Positions 7,358-15,235 of a DNA stretch of 54,362 nt are shown in pieces. The DNA comes from Cytophagales bacterium Ga0077538 (GTDB lineage: Bacteria; Bacteroidota; Bacteroidia; Cytophagales; Cyclobacteriaceae): NCBI GenBank assembly GCA_001464155.1, contig LNEN01000305.1, positions 92,297-146,658 of the forward strand. The letters run 5' to 3'. The first letter of the stretch is position 1. Each line of letters begins with the position of its first letter. A model generated the notes under the pieces. That model saw only the letters and a program-made list of their open reading frames with translations. It was not told the origin of the DNA and did not search any database. A program made the position numbers and the translations under genes.

Positions 7358-8155
7358 ATGGACATTTTAGAACAATTGATCAAATCACTTGAAGACACTA
7401 AAACTGAGTTAGAAAAAGCTGCCTCTAAAGCCCCTTCATCATCACCAGTTGTTGGTATTCCTGCCGCACAAGTTAAAGATACAAAGATTAAAAATTTACA
7501 AAGTCAAATTGATAGTGGTACATATAAACCAGATTCTAAAAAAATTGCAGACAAGATGTTAAAAGAAGAAATGTTATCTTGTGGTGAAAATGGCCAATGG
7601 GATATTAAAAAGTGGAATATGGAAAAAAGATGTTGGGAAGGATACGAGCCAACACCTGGTAAAAAAGCATATTCAGATGATTCATGCAGACCTATTAAAA
7701 AAGAAGAAGCAGAAGTTGCTCCCAAAGGTTCTAATAATAAGAAAACATTTGAAGAGTCTTTTGCAAAATCAGAAGAATTAGCAGACAATGAGTTTGAAAT
7801 AACTGAATGGGATAATGGTGACATTGATATTGCTGCTGGCCAAGCTGTCCCAGAAGATGACTTTAATTTTCTTTGTAAATCAGTTTGCGAAAAAGCTGAT
7901 TGCGAAGAAATGGATAAGAAAGAATGGTCACCAAAAGCAGAACATAAGTCTGAAAAAGGTGGATTAACTGCAGCTGGTAGAGAGTCATATAATAATGCTA
8001 CTGGCGGTAATCTTAAAGCGCCTCAACCTAAAGGCGGACCAAGAAAGAAATCTTTCTGCGCAAGAAATGCAGGTCAAATTAAAATGCACAATATTGATTG
8101 CAAAGCTGATCCAGACAAACGAGCCTGTAAAGCTCGTCGTCGTTGGAAATGTTAA
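7358..8155 (+). CDS. FlgM-like segment joined to a Cys-rich phage domain (265 aa)
   Basis: Residues about 41-72 (IKNLQSQIDSGTYKPDSKK then IADKMLKEEM) match the C-terminal sigma-binding region of the anti-sigma-28 factor FlgM. A lysine- and glutamate-rich linker with scattered cysteines follows. The C-terminus (LTAAGRESYNNATGGNLK, then SFCARNAGQ and ARRRWKC) is the widespread short phage domain ending in RRWKC. FlgM holds flagellar sigma factor inactive, so this protein might bind a host sigma factor. That is inference; the coupled phage domain could equally be a virion or DNA-bound part. It is an isolated plus-strand gene. Confidence 0.8.
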   Translation: MDILEQLIKSLEDTKTELEKAASKAPSSSPVVGIPAAQVKDTKIKNLQSQIDSGTYKPDSKKIADKMLKEEMLSCGENGQWDIKKWNMEKRCWEGYEPTPGKKAYSDDSCRPIKKEEAEVAPKGSNNKKTFEESFAKSEELADNEFEITEWDNGDIDIAAGQAVPEDDFNFLCKSVCEKADCEEMDKKEWSPKAEHKSEKGGLTAAGRESYNNATGGNLKAPQPKGGPRKKSFCARNAGQIKMHNIDCKADPDKRACKARRRWKC

Positions 8156-8835
8156 GTCCAATTAAGAGCTGCAGCAACGCCTGGTAATTCTTTCTTAAAA
8201 ATATCTTTGCAAGCAATAGCAATATCCATGTGTTCTTGTTGAGTTCCATTTGATGCACGCAGTTCAATATAATGAATCCAACTTCTGATTGAACCACTCA
8301 TATATAAAGTTGTTCCACAGCCCAATGGAAGAATAAAACGAGCACATTCTTTTGCTATTCCGTTGTCAAGCGCCCAAGTATAATGTTCAAATGCTTGCTT
8401 CCAATTTTCGCTCTGGCGCTTATGCCACTCTTGCTTTACTTCATCTGTTAGATCGTCTATTGAGTTCTGACGATTCTTTGCATCCTGACGTCGCGCAGCA
8501 TATAGCACAACTCCGCCTTCATCTACAGCTGCGTATCGCTGCGAAAACTCTTGAAAAGTAAATGATCTATGTCTAAGGATTTGAGGAGAAATGCCTCTGG
8601 ATGTCTTAATTTGGATGGTCATGTGGGCCATCTCAAATGGTGACCAATGTTGATTCTTAATGAGATAAGAAATTAATTTTGCAGAATTGTTAAAATTAAG
8701 TTGATTGTTTGGATTAGATACCCTAGCACAATAAGATATTACCTCTTCAGCACCTGGCGTTACCGATAATAGCTCTACTAAATTTTGACTTTTAGAAATT
8801 TCTTCAAGTTGCGAAATTGCATCATTTGTTTGCAC
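8152..8835 (-). CDS. thyX: flavin-dependent thymidylate synthase
   Basis: 227 aa with the ThyX signature RHRSFTFQEFSQRYA, plus the helix SPFEMAHMTIQIKTSRG and the C-terminal LPLGCGTTLYMSGSIRSWIHYIELR. ThyX makes dTMP from dUMP using FAD, NADPH and methylene-tetrahydrofolate. A GTG start at 8835 sits behind AAGGAGAGG. It is divergent from nrdB and convergent with the FlgM-like gene (4-nt overlap). Together with NrdAB it supplies deoxynucleotides for phage DNA. Confidence 0.97.
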   Translation of the reverse strand: MQTNDAISQLEEISKSQNLVELLSVTPGAEEVISYCARVSNPNNQLNFNNSAKLISYLIKNQHWSPFEMAHMTIQIKTSRGISPQILRHRSFTFQEFSQRYAAVDEGGVVLYAARRQDAKNRQNSIDDLTDEVKQEWHKRQSENWKQAFEHYTWALDNGIAKECARFILPLGCGTTLYMSGSIRSWIHYIELRASNGTQQEHMDIAIACKDIFKKELPGVAAALNWT

Positions 8836-8985
8836 GTTTCTACCTCTCCTTATGTTAAAATTGATTCTACCGATGACAATGACAACTTACATTGAAATTT
8901 TAAGAAACAAAGCTGTTGCAGAAACATCGGTAAAATCTATAACAGAAACGTCACAATACACATACTAATTAGGGAGGCATCGCTG

Positions 8986-9975
8986 ATGGGTTTGATGAAA
9001 CCTAGGTTAGTTTATTTTCCGTTTGAATATCCTCAAGCATACGAGTTTTGGTTGCAGCAACAACAAGTTCATTGGTTGCACACTGAAATTTCTATGGCAC
9101 GGGACATCACGGATTGGAACACAAACCTAACAGAACAAGAAAAACAAGTAATCGGTGGAGTTCTCAAAAGCTTTACACAATTAGAAATTGTTGTAGGCAA
9201 CGATTATTGGCTAGGAAAAGTACACAATTGGTTTAAAAAGCCAGAAATCCAAATGATGGCTGCAGCGTTTGCTAATATGGAGACTATCCATACAAAGTCA
9301 TACGCATATTTGAATGAGTCACTGGGCTTAGATGACTTTGCTGCATTCCTTGAAGATCCAGCAGGAAAAGCAAAGATAGATCATTTAATAGAGACAGACG
9401 GTAAGAGTATTCGCGACAAAGCTAGATCATTAGCTGTATTTAGTGGGTTTGCTGAAGGTGTTCAGTTATTTTCTTCATTTGCAATCTTATTAAACTATTC
9501 AAGACACAATAAAATGAAAGGCGTGGGAGAGATTATTACGTTCTCTATTAGAGATGAATCTTTACATTCCACTGCAGGTTGTTGGTTGTTTCGTCAATTG
9601 ATTGCTGAATATCCAGAAATTTGGGATGATGAGCTTAAAAAAGAAATCTTTCAAGCAGCTAGAGATGCAGTTAAATTAGAAGTAAAGTTTATCGATTCTG
9701 TCTTCAAAGATGGTCAACCTATATTAGGCTTAGATCCTGAAGATTTAAAACAATTTATTAAGTATCGCGCTAATACTAAATTACAAGACTTAGGTCTTAA
9801 GTCAAATTGGACAAATCTAGATAAAGATGCGGTTGCACGTTTAGATTGGTTTGATTATATGACTGTAGGTGAAGCTCACCAAGATTTCTTTGCTGGTCGA
9901 GTTTCAGACTATTCTAAAGGAGTAGTTGACTGGAGTGATGAATCGGTATTTCGCGATGAGGTTAAGAATGATTAA
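8986..9975 (+). CDS. nrdB: class I ribonucleotide reductase, beta subunit
   Basis: 329 aa. Metal ligands of the ferritin-like fold are visible: Glu67 (FTQLEIVV), Glu99 and His102 (NMETIHTKSY) with the radical-tyrosine position at Tyr106, Glu in GFAEGVQL, and the Glu and His of RDESLHS. It houses the metal-tyrosyl radical used to start reduction of ribonucleotides. GGAGG precedes the ATG. The gene ends overlapping nrdA by ATGATTAA, so the two subunits are translationally coupled. The beta gene lies upstream of alpha, the reverse of E. coli. Confidence 0.97.
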   Translation: MGLMKPRLVYFPFEYPQAYEFWLQQQQVHWLHTEISMARDITDWNTNLTEQEKQVIGGVLKSFTQLEIVVGNDYWLGKVHNWFKKPEIQMMAAAFANMETIHTKSYAYLNESLGLDDFAAFLEDPAGKAKIDHLIETDGKSIRDKARSLAVFSGFAEGVQLFSSFAILLNYSRHNKMKGVGEIITFSIRDESLHSTAGCWLFRQLIAEYPEIWDDELKKEIFQAARDAVKLEVKFIDSVFKDGQPILGLDPEDLKQFIKYRANTKLQDLGLKSNWTNLDKDAVARLDWFDYMTVGEAHQDFFAGRVSDYSKGVVDWSDESVFRDEVKND

Positions 9976-11677
9976 AGGCATTGACTATCCAGAATGGCTT
10001 ACAGAAGCTGGATTAAAGACTCTTAAAAATGGTTACATGTTAGCGGGCGAAAACGTATTTGGTATGTATCGCCGCATTGCTCATGCTGCAGCTTCAAGAG
10101 TAAATAGATTAGATTTAGAAGATAAGTTTTATGAAGCTATGGCTAAGAACTGGCTTTGTCCTGCTACACCTGTTGCAGCTAATATGGGCACAGATAGAGG
10201 TCTTCCAATCTCTTGCTTTGGACTTGCAGTTCCTGACTCTGTTGATGGCATATATAAATCAGTACATGAAATGGCAATGCTTTCCAAACATGGCGGTGGA
10301 GTTGGTATTGGTATGTCTAGAGTTCGTGGACGTGGAGCTAAGATTAAAAATGGAATCAACGGAGCATCTGAGGGCGTAGTACCTTGGGCTAAAGTATTTG
10401 ATTCAGCTACAATTGCAACATCACAAGGAAATGTAAGGCGCGGCGCAAGCTCTGTCAACTTACATGTTGACCATATTGATGTTGAAGAGTTTCTTAGAAT
10501 TCGTAGACAAACAGGAGATGTAAATCGCCAATGTCTTAATTTAAACCAGTGCATTATCATATCTGATAGCTTCATGCATAAGGTTGAAGCCAAAGATCCT
10601 GCAGCTAGAAAGCTATGGATTGAAATCCTTAAGACTAGACTTGAAACTGGTGAACCATATCTTTTATTTGAAGATACAGTTAATAAAGCTAATCCCCAAG
10701 CATATATCAATAATAATCTTAAAGTAGAGATGACTAATATATGCTCTGAAATCACCTTACACACAGATGATGACCATAGCTTTGTTTGTTGTTTGTCTTC
10801 ATTGAATGCTGCTCGCTGGGATGAATGGAAAGACACAGATCTCGCAGAGATAGCTGTATATTTCCTTGATGGAGTTATAGAAGAGTTTATCAGCAAAGCC
10901 AAAGACATTCCTGGATTTGAGCGCTCTATTAGATTTGCTAGAAAATCTAGAGCTATTGGCATTGGTGTATTAGGTTGGCATACTCTTTTACAATCCAAGA
11001 TGATCCCCTTTGATTCATTTCAAGCAATGATGTTAAACGCTTCTATATTCCGCTCTATTAAAGAAAAAGCTGAAGCTGCTAGCAAAGCCATGGCTATTAG
11101 TCATGGCGAGCCTGAGTGGTGTGTAGGAACTGGTATGCGTCATACTCATCTTATGGCTATTGCCCCTACTAGATCTAACTCTATTATCAGTGGCGAAGTT
11201 AGTTACGGTATTGAGCCTATTCCAGCTAATGCCTATGCAGATAAGACTTCTAAAGGAGTATTCTTGGTTAAGAACCCTACATTGGAAGCATTACTTAAAT
11301 CTAAAGACCTAGATGATCCTGTAATCTGGAAATCTATTGTTGTTAATGGTGGATCAGTTCAACACTTAGCAGAACTAACTGAAGACGAAAAGAAAGTGTT
11401 TTTAACAGCTCGAGAGATAAATCAAATGGCTTTGATTCGCCAAGCTAGTCAACGTCAGAAGTTTATAGATCAGGCTCAATCGCTAAATCTATTTTTTCCA
11501 GTTAATTGCGATCCTAATTGGTTTCATCAGGTTCACATGGAAGCATGGAAGAGTGGAGTTAAAACACTTTATTATTGCAGATCATCGAGCGTATTAAAAG
11601 CTGACTCTTCATCTAGACAAGCAGTTGAAAAACCAAAGACACAGTCCAAAGATGAGTGTGCGGCTTGTGAAGGTTAA
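9968..11677 (+). CDS. nrdA: class I ribonucleotide reductase, alpha subunit
   Basis: 569 aa, much shorter than E. coli NrdA (761), and without an N-terminal ATP-cone, so overall dATP inhibition is unlikely. Redox cysteines lie in LPISCFGL and in FVCCLSSLN, the radical-transfer tyrosines in TLYYCRSS, and a C-terminal CAACEG provides the thioredoxin-reactive pair. I start at ATG 9968 (MIKGIDYPEW) behind GAGG, overlapping the nrdB stop. Codons before it in the frame are inside nrdB. Confidence 0.96.
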   Translation: MIKGIDYPEWLTEAGLKTLKNGYMLAGENVFGMYRRIAHAAASRVNRLDLEDKFYEAMAKNWLCPATPVAANMGTDRGLPISCFGLAVPDSVDGIYKSVHEMAMLSKHGGGVGIGMSRVRGRGAKIKNGINGASEGVVPWAKVFDSATIATSQGNVRRGASSVNLHVDHIDVEEFLRIRRQTGDVNRQCLNLNQCIIISDSFMHKVEAKDPAARKLWIEILKTRLETGEPYLLFEDTVNKANPQAYINNNLKVEMTNICSEITLHTDDDHSFVCCLSSLNAARWDEWKDTDLAEIAVYFLDGVIEEFISKAKDIPGFERSIRFARKSRAIGIGVLGWHTLLQSKMIPFDSFQAMMLNASIFRSIKEKAEAASKAMAISHGEPEWCVGTGMRHTHLMAIAPTRSNSIISGEVSYGIEPIPANAYADKTSKGVFLVKNPTLEALLKSKDLDDPVIWKSIVVNGGSVQHLAELTEDEKKVFLTAREINQMALIRQASQRQKFIDQAQSLNLFFPVNCDPNWFHQVHMEAWKSGVKTLYYCRSSSVLKADSSSRQAVEKPKTQSKDECAACEG

Positions 11678-11994
11678 GTGCGTTTACCTTTAGCGTTTGA
11701 TGCGCCAACTGTAACCACACATCGACCTTCACCTTTAGTGTTGTAACTTACTTTGAGATTATTACCTAAATTAGAACCTTTGTTTTGCAGCTTTGTTGCT
11801 TTTGTAATATAAGCTGTAAGACCAGGATCTGAGTTGATTTGAATACTGCAACCAGTTTTATGGTCATAAATCATATTGCCTGTTAATTTGACTGTAGATT
11901 CTTCAGCACAATCATTACATTCGGTTACTTTACCTGGCTTGTTTTTACGAGTAGAATCACAATACTCTGCATCACACTTAAAGCATGTACGCAT
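11674..11994 (-). CDS. zinc-ribbon-like small protein (106 aa)
   Basis: CFKCDAEYCDSTRKNK followed by CNDC gives a probable four-cysteine zinc knuckle at the N-terminus. The remainder is predicted beta-rich, ending in a basic GKRT. It begins behind GGAGG about 20 nt after the tRNA end. Its stop overlaps the nrdA stop on the other strand. Function unknown. Confidence 0.8.
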   Translation of the reverse strand: MRTCFKCDAEYCDSTRKNKPGKVTECNDCAEESTVKLTGNMIYDHKTGCSIQINSDPGLTAYITKATKLQNKGSNLGNNLKVSYNTKGEGRCVVTVGASNAKGKRT

Positions 11995-12014
11995 AAAACC
12001 TCCAAAGTAAAAAA

Positions 12015-12086
12015 CGAGATGGTGGGATTTGAACCCACGACCTCGCGGCGGTTAGCCGCGCGCTCTGACCACTAAGCTACATCTCT
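12015..12086 (-). tRNA. tRNA-like gene, apparent anticodon AAC (Val), atypical
   Basis: A cloverleaf can be drawn: acceptor GAGATG/CATCTC (6 pairs plus an A-G apposition), D stem GCTT/GAGC, anticodon stem CGCGG/CCGCG, T arm GTGGG TTCAAAT CCCAC. With T33 fixed, the loop CTAACCG gives anticodon AAC. C37 and G38 are unusual, and C32 can pair with G38 to close the loop to five bases. CCA is not encoded; a T6 run follows. The first composite hairpin element lies 66 nt upstream. It may be a true tRNA-Val or a tRNA-shaped RNA with another role. Confidence 0.75.
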
Positions 12087-12152
12087 AGCAATTTAACTTA
12101 CAGAGTATTACAGCTGATATCACTCTTTGTCGTACCATTACGTATTTGTTTA

Positions 12153-12222
12153 TAGTATCGGGATGGAGTGGCCCGGCGTAGCAGTGTCAGTTGGCGCTGT
12201 ACTTGTAAACACGCTTGCAGTG
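12153..12222. repeat. composite hairpin element, copy 1
   Basis: On the plus strand: TAGTATC, a stem TCGGG/CCCGG, the core GCGTAGCAGTGTC (12176-12188), then a weaker stem GGCGCTG/CAGTGCT with two G-U pairs. On the minus strand it precedes the tRNA-like gene. The minus-strand TGA in CTGACACTGC serves as the stop codon of the upstream microprotein gene. Confidence 0.75.
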
Positions 12223-12354
12223 CTGTGCAGTATCAGGAAGGCTAGTTCGGCAAGCAGCAGATTTAATACCTAATTTTTGAAGGAAGAATAAGAATTGACG
12301 TAAAGTTTTAATATCTTTAATTAAACTATGTCTTATCGGATGGAATGACTGCAT
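12187..12354 (-). CDS. LGIKSA microprotein (55 aa)
   Basis: MQSFHPIRHSLIKDIKTLRQ then FLFFLQKLGIKSAACRTS, a clear member of the microprotein family, and nearly the same as the member at 33958-34140 (FLFFLRDLGIKSAVQPS). It overlaps the upstream member by 29 nt in another frame. Its stop codon is part of the composite element core. GCGGAAAA precedes the ATG. Confidence 0.65.
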   Translation of the reverse strand: MQSFHPIRHSLIKDIKTLRQFLFFLQKLGIKSAACRTSLPDTAQHCKRVYKYSAN

Positions 12355-12505
12355 ATTTTTCCGCAAATATCCTTAATGCTCGCATGTGATTGCCTTCAAA
12401 TTGCGCTTTAATTCCTAGTTTACGAAGTAAACGAAAAAGCTTTTGAGTAGAAGACATCTGATTAAGAAGTTTATCTAAACTAATTTGAGTCGATAATGAG
12501 CTCAT
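12326..12505 (-). CDS. LGIKA microprotein (59 aa)
   Basis: The core is KLFRLLRKLGIKAQFEGNH, followed by RALRIFAEKYAVIPSDKT. The start could be the ATG at 12505, which overlaps the upstream gene, or ATG 12457 (43 aa); neither has a strong ribosome site. It has the family layout of a leucine-rich helix, the KLGIKA turn and a short tail. Confidence 0.6.
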   Translation of the reverse strand: MSSLSTQISLDKLLNQMSSTQKLFRLLRKLGIKAQFEGNHMRALRIFAEKYAVIPSDKT

Positions 12506-12785
12506 CTATATCCATTCCTAAAAGGATGTAATCTATAGATCTATCTTCATGCCACTTTTTAAATTCTTGTTGAATAGAACCTTGAATATAAGAGTGACTG
12601 CCATCTTTACTTTTCATATAAAGATTTACTTCGCCATTCTTTTCTTTTACAGCGGTAATTTTGCCAAATGAAGTTTCAGATGAAGATGTAGCACGAACCC
12701 ACTCAGGTGCCCACCAATATGGAACTCCACGTTTACTTTTATGATCTGGATCTCGCAGAGGTCTTTCTACTTTTTTCTTGCTCAT
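12480..12785 (-). CDS. hypothetical protein with YWWAPEWVR motif (101 aa)
   Basis: A basic start (MSKKKVERPLRDPDHKSKRG) leads to the aromatic YWWAPEWVRATSSSETSFGKI, then a beta-rich half and an acidic end. GTGAGG precedes the ATG. It overlaps the upstream gene by 46 nt. No function recognised. Confidence 0.75.
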   Translation of the reverse strand: MSKKKVERPLRDPDHKSKRGVPYWWAPEWVRATSSSETSFGKITAVKEKNGEVNLYMKSKDGSHSYIQGSIQQEFKKWHEDRSIDYILLGMDIDELIIDSN

Positions 12786-13038
12786 GTTTCCTCACTCGTT
12801 CTCGATAGCATCTATATTGCCACTCTTCGTGATCATGCCAATCTGTTTGAATAACACATGCATCTTTGTCGATAACACTTAATCGTTTCAGAAAGGATTC
12901 AAGTGTTTTAATGATGCGCATACCTTCTGTAATGTCGTAACGTTCTTCAAGGTATTGTTGTTGTGACAATTCCCGTAATTCCTTTTCCTTCACGCGCTGC
13001 TTTAGCCAATTTATCACAGCCTTCATTATGCTCATCAC
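12739..13038 (-). CDS. small protein related to the microprotein family (about 99 aa)
   Basis: Contains IIKTLESFLKRLSVIDKDAC followed by VIQTDWHDHEEW, which keeps the leucine-pair helix but has lost the KLGIKSA core. The 'V-I-x-x-D-W' tail resembles FQDWCNW in the 22716-23078 protein. The start (13038, 13035 or 13026) lies inside the RNase H gene in another frame, a 92-nt overlap for the longest reading. Confidence 0.65.
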   Translation of the reverse strand: MMSIMKAVINWLKQRVKEKELRELSQQQYLEERYDITEGMRIIKTLESFLKRLSVIDKDACVIQTDWHDHEEWQYRCYRERVRKHEQEKSRKTSARSRS

Positions 13039-13411
13039 CGGAGTGTCCTTTCACCCAACGTGTACTTGCTCCAATAGTTTGGTATATTCTTCTAAGTTGT
13101 ATATAAAGCGGGGCAAGGTGGATAGCTTTACATTGATAGGCACCATTTGCATATCCGAGTACAAGCTGTGAGTCAGAGATAAGCACGACTTGGAAAGGAC
13201 CCTGTGATTGTATTTCTGGACGGTTGATATAGGCGGAAGCCTCTTCAAGACCTTTGATTGCGGCAGTAATTTCTGCAACGTTGTTAGTAGCGCTAGACAG
13301 ATATCCGTTCCCCTCACCAAGCAAGGCACCGTTAACGACGAGTCTCCATCCATAGCCGCCATCAGAGTTAAATGTATTCCCGGAGCCATCTGCATATATT
13401 TCTACTTTCAC
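12947..13411 (-). CDS. rnhA: ribonuclease H (type I)
   Basis: 154 aa. The catalytic carboxylates are in order: Asp in YADGSGNT, Glu in NNVAEITAAI, Asp in ISDSQLVLGY, and the final Asp in HNEGCDKLAKAA after the WVKGHSG loop. The enzyme cuts RNA in RNA-DNA hybrids and would remove primers with the ligase and nuclease encoded further left. It overlaps the upstream microprotein stop by 4 nt. Confidence 0.96.
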   Translation of the reverse strand: MKVEIYADGSGNTFNSDGGYGWRLVVNGALLGEGNGYLSSATNNVAEITAAIKGLEEASAYINRPEIQSQGPFQVVLISDSQLVLGYANGAYQCKAIHLAPLYIQLRRIYQTIGASTRWVKGHSGDEHNEGCDKLAKAAREGKGITGIVTTTIP

Positions 13412-13596
13412 TTAGTAATCCTTAATTTAAACTCTTTTGCTTGTTGAATTAAATCATCACCTATTAATATAGGTGACCATGATGCTGGTGGATTAAGTCT
13501 ATTAAGAAATAATTCACTCTTTAAGCCTAATTTAATTAGAAACAATTGAAGCGCTGCTAATACTTTAGCGTCAGCATCATGTGGACTAGTTATCAT
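13408..13596 (-). CDS. LGLKS microprotein (62 aa)
   Basis: MITSPHDADAKVLAALQLF then LIKLGLKSELFLNRL, a family member with Leu for Ile in the core. Its ATG follows directly on a TATACT-like sequence in the divergent 37-bp gap shared with 13634-13900, and there is no clear ribosome site. Its end overlaps RNase H by 4 nt. Confidence 0.7.
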   Translation of the reverse strand: MITSPHDADAKVLAALQLFLIKLGLKSELFLNRLNPPASWSPILIGDDLIQQAKEFKLRITK

Positions 13597-13598
13597 AG

Positions 13599-13604
13599 TA
13601 TAAT
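13599..13604 (+). promoter_or_regulatory. TATAAT box
   Basis: TATAAT, then AAGGAG, then the ATG at 13634. It lies in a very short divergent gap. Confidence 0.5.
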
Positions 13605-13633
13605 GATCCTATCTTATTAAGGAGATTATACTT

Positions 13634-13900
13634 ATGGCAATGGCACCTGCAGCACTCAAATCTAAGATGAAAGAGACTATCTATAATGGTCTCAAAGCTC
13701 AGTTTGGTTCATCTGCATCGCAAGGCCAACAGTATTCTCCTATCGCTGACGAACAATGGCAAAAGATGGCTGAAGCTATCTCTGGTATTGCAGCTGATAT
13801 TGTTATGGAAATAACTCAGAATGCTCAGGTCTTACCTGGTATTCCTACTGCTGGTGGTCCAACAAATCAAGCTACTGTTGCACCAGGTAAAATTCTTTAA
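13634..13900 (+). CDS. small phage protein (88 aa)
   Basis: MAMAPAALKSKMKETIYNG opens a helical protein whose centre, WQKMAEAISGIAADIVMEI, is followed by a low-complexity tail rich in Pro, Gly and Thr. This layout recurs in small virion-associated phage proteins. It stands alone on the plus strand with its own TATAAT and a strong AAGGAG. It may be a minor structural component expressed with the late genes. Confidence 0.75.
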   Translation: MAMAPAALKSKMKETIYNGLKAQFGSSASQGQQYSPIADEQWQKMAEAISGIAADIVMEITQNAQVLPGIPTAGGPTNQATVAPGKIL

Positions 13901-14178
13901 TACTTGCTTTTAATTTTAAATGATTCTATCTTATTAGCACGAGGCTCTTGCTTTTCACTAGCAGGATAGATTTCTACGGTCATAGTTTGAACTGTATCTT
14001 CTTCTGTTGGTGTTTTAATACACTTTAAAGTAAGACAATTAACCATAACACCACTACCAGGATCTTCTTGTGTTATGCCGATTTCAACCTCAAAATCTTT
14101 TTCATCATTGCTGTAACCAATCATGGTGTATTTAAGTTTATTAAGAACCATGTCTAGTTGTCTACCACTGATTTTCAT
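13897..14178 (-). CDS. hypothetical protein (93 aa)
   Basis: Predicted alpha/beta, soluble, basic at the C-terminus. It starts after AAGG and meets the plus-strand gene end to end with a 4-nt overlap. No family recognised. Confidence 0.7.
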   Translation of the reverse strand: MKISGRQLDMVLNKLKYTMIGYSNDEKDFEVEIGITQEDPGSGVMVNCLTLKCIKTPTEEDTVQTMTVEIYPASEKQEPRANKIESFKIKSKY

Positions 14179-14381
14179 TACTTACCTTTTTGTTTAAAAG
14201 TTGCTCTTGCTGTATTAGCAAAATCTTTAAACTCTTCTAAGTGATTAGATAAAGCAATTGCTTTCTTAGAACCTAAAGAGAATAAAGGATAGTCACCGAC
14301 CTTATTACCTTGGTCATCAACTTCCCATACTGCAAACATTTTATTACCCTTAAACTCTTCAAAAAATACTTTCGTCTTCAT
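14178..14381 (-). CDS. hypothetical protein (67 aa)
   Basis: MKTKVFFEEFKGNKMFAVWE then VDDQGNKVGDYPLFSLGSKKA. This is a compact beta-alpha phage protein with a KKA-x-ALxxH helix. I start at 14381 behind AAGGGATGG rather than at the further upstream ATG, which lies in the neighbouring gene. Function unknown. Confidence 0.75.
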   Translation of the reverse strand: MKTKVFFEEFKGNKMFAVWEVDDQGNKVGDYPLFSLGSKKAIALSNHLEEFKDFANTARATFKQKGK

Positions 14382-14706
14382 AAACCATCCCTTTTCCACG
14401 ATAATTTCTCGGTTCAGAATCAAAGCCACCTTTGATAAAGCGCATTTCAAGACAATCAATGATGTTTAGAGCTTGATCAATAGCCATATTGAAAGCTCGC
14501 TTTTCTTCTAATCTAGAATTAAACATTTTTTTAGGAAAATTAAATTCAATTTCAGTTCTAAGACCTTCAATTTTAGTTTTAATAATATCTAAGTTCTCAA
14601 GTCCAGATGAAGCAATACCAATACAATCTTTCATTGCAAGGCGATAAGCATCTTTATTCTCTTGAGATCCTAATCTGCTATATACATAGTTACCTGTCGA
14701 TCTCAT
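14359..14706 (-). CDS. hypothetical helical protein (115 aa)
   Basis: Starts MRSTGNYVYSRLGSQENKDA at 14706, overlapping the metzincin stop. All-helical with no catalytic motif. Overlaps the next gene by 23 nt. Confidence 0.7.
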   Translation of the reverse strand: MRSTGNYVYSRLGSQENKDAYRLAMKDCIGIASSGLENLDIIKTKIEGLRTEIEFNFPKKMFNSRLEEKRAFNMAIDQALNIIDCLEMRFIKGGFDSEPRNYRGKGMVYEDESIF

Positions 14707-15208
14707 TAGTAAGATTATTGTTTCCAACACACTCAGGACTGATGTTGAAGAGCTCATCAACTAGTTCCTCCCTATTAGACTTATAATAGTCGGCATCTAA
14801 AGACAATGGATGCATGATAGATATTGGCCCATATTCATTTAATTTTATACAATGTTCTCTACCCATAAGACAATGGCCAAGTTCATGAAACATTAATTCT
14901 TCTCTTTCATGTATGCTCATTTCATACCAAGTTGGTTTATGTATTTTAATAAAAACACCATACAAAGGACTTACGTAACAATAGCCAATTGCTGTGTCTT
15001 CCGCTTTTAATCTTAAATTTGCAAACTGTATATTCACATTAAGTAAGCTAACTGAGTGTCCACGAAATTCAGCCTCATACATAAATGATTGCAATACAAG
15101 ACTAAATTCAGGATCAATTGGGTTATATAAAGTATCTTTTTCAACTTTATTAAAAGTGATGGTACAACTAATTAATAAGATTATTAAAAAGATCACAAAC
15201 GTTCTCAT
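14690..15208 (-). CDS. metzincin-type zinc protease, predicted lipoprotein
   Basis: 172 aa. The signal peptide MRTFVIFLIILLISC carries a lipobox-like end with Cys15. The zinc site is FHELGHCLMGREH, the extended HExxHxxGxxH-type consensus with Met-Gly before the third ligand, and the Met-turn is SIMHP. It would be held in the envelope and act in the periplasm or on the surface. A second enzyme of the same design is at 21693-22193; apart from the active site they are quite different. Substrate unknown. Confidence 0.85.
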   Translation of the reverse strand: MRTFVIFLIILLISCTITFNKVEKDTLYNPIDPEFSLVLQSFMYEAEFRGHSVSLLNVNIQFANLRLKAEDTAIGYCYVSPLYGVFIKIHKPTWYEMSIHEREELMFHELGHCLMGREHCIKLNEYGPISIMHPLSLDADYYKSNREELVDELFNISPECVGNNNLTNEIDR

Positions 15209-15223
15209 AACCATTCTCCACTA

Positions 15224-15229
15224 TATAAT
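15224..15229 (+). promoter_or_regulatory. TATAAT box, 6 nt before an ATG (leaderless)
   Basis: TATAAT, six bases, ATG at 15236. No Shine-Dalgarno sequence is possible in a transcript begun there. The region also reads as TATATTATA toward the minus-strand metzincin gene. Confidence 0.5.
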
Positions 15230-15235
15230 ATAACT

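Noticed and set aside
8873-8968. 31-residue plus-strand frame in the thyX-nrdB gap
   Set aside because: No ribosome site and a threonine- and serine-rich composition; more likely part of the divergent promoter region.
10129-10998. 289-residue minus-strand frame inside nrdA
   Set aside because: Antisense shadow of a strongly conserved enzyme, with no ribosome site or recognisable motif.
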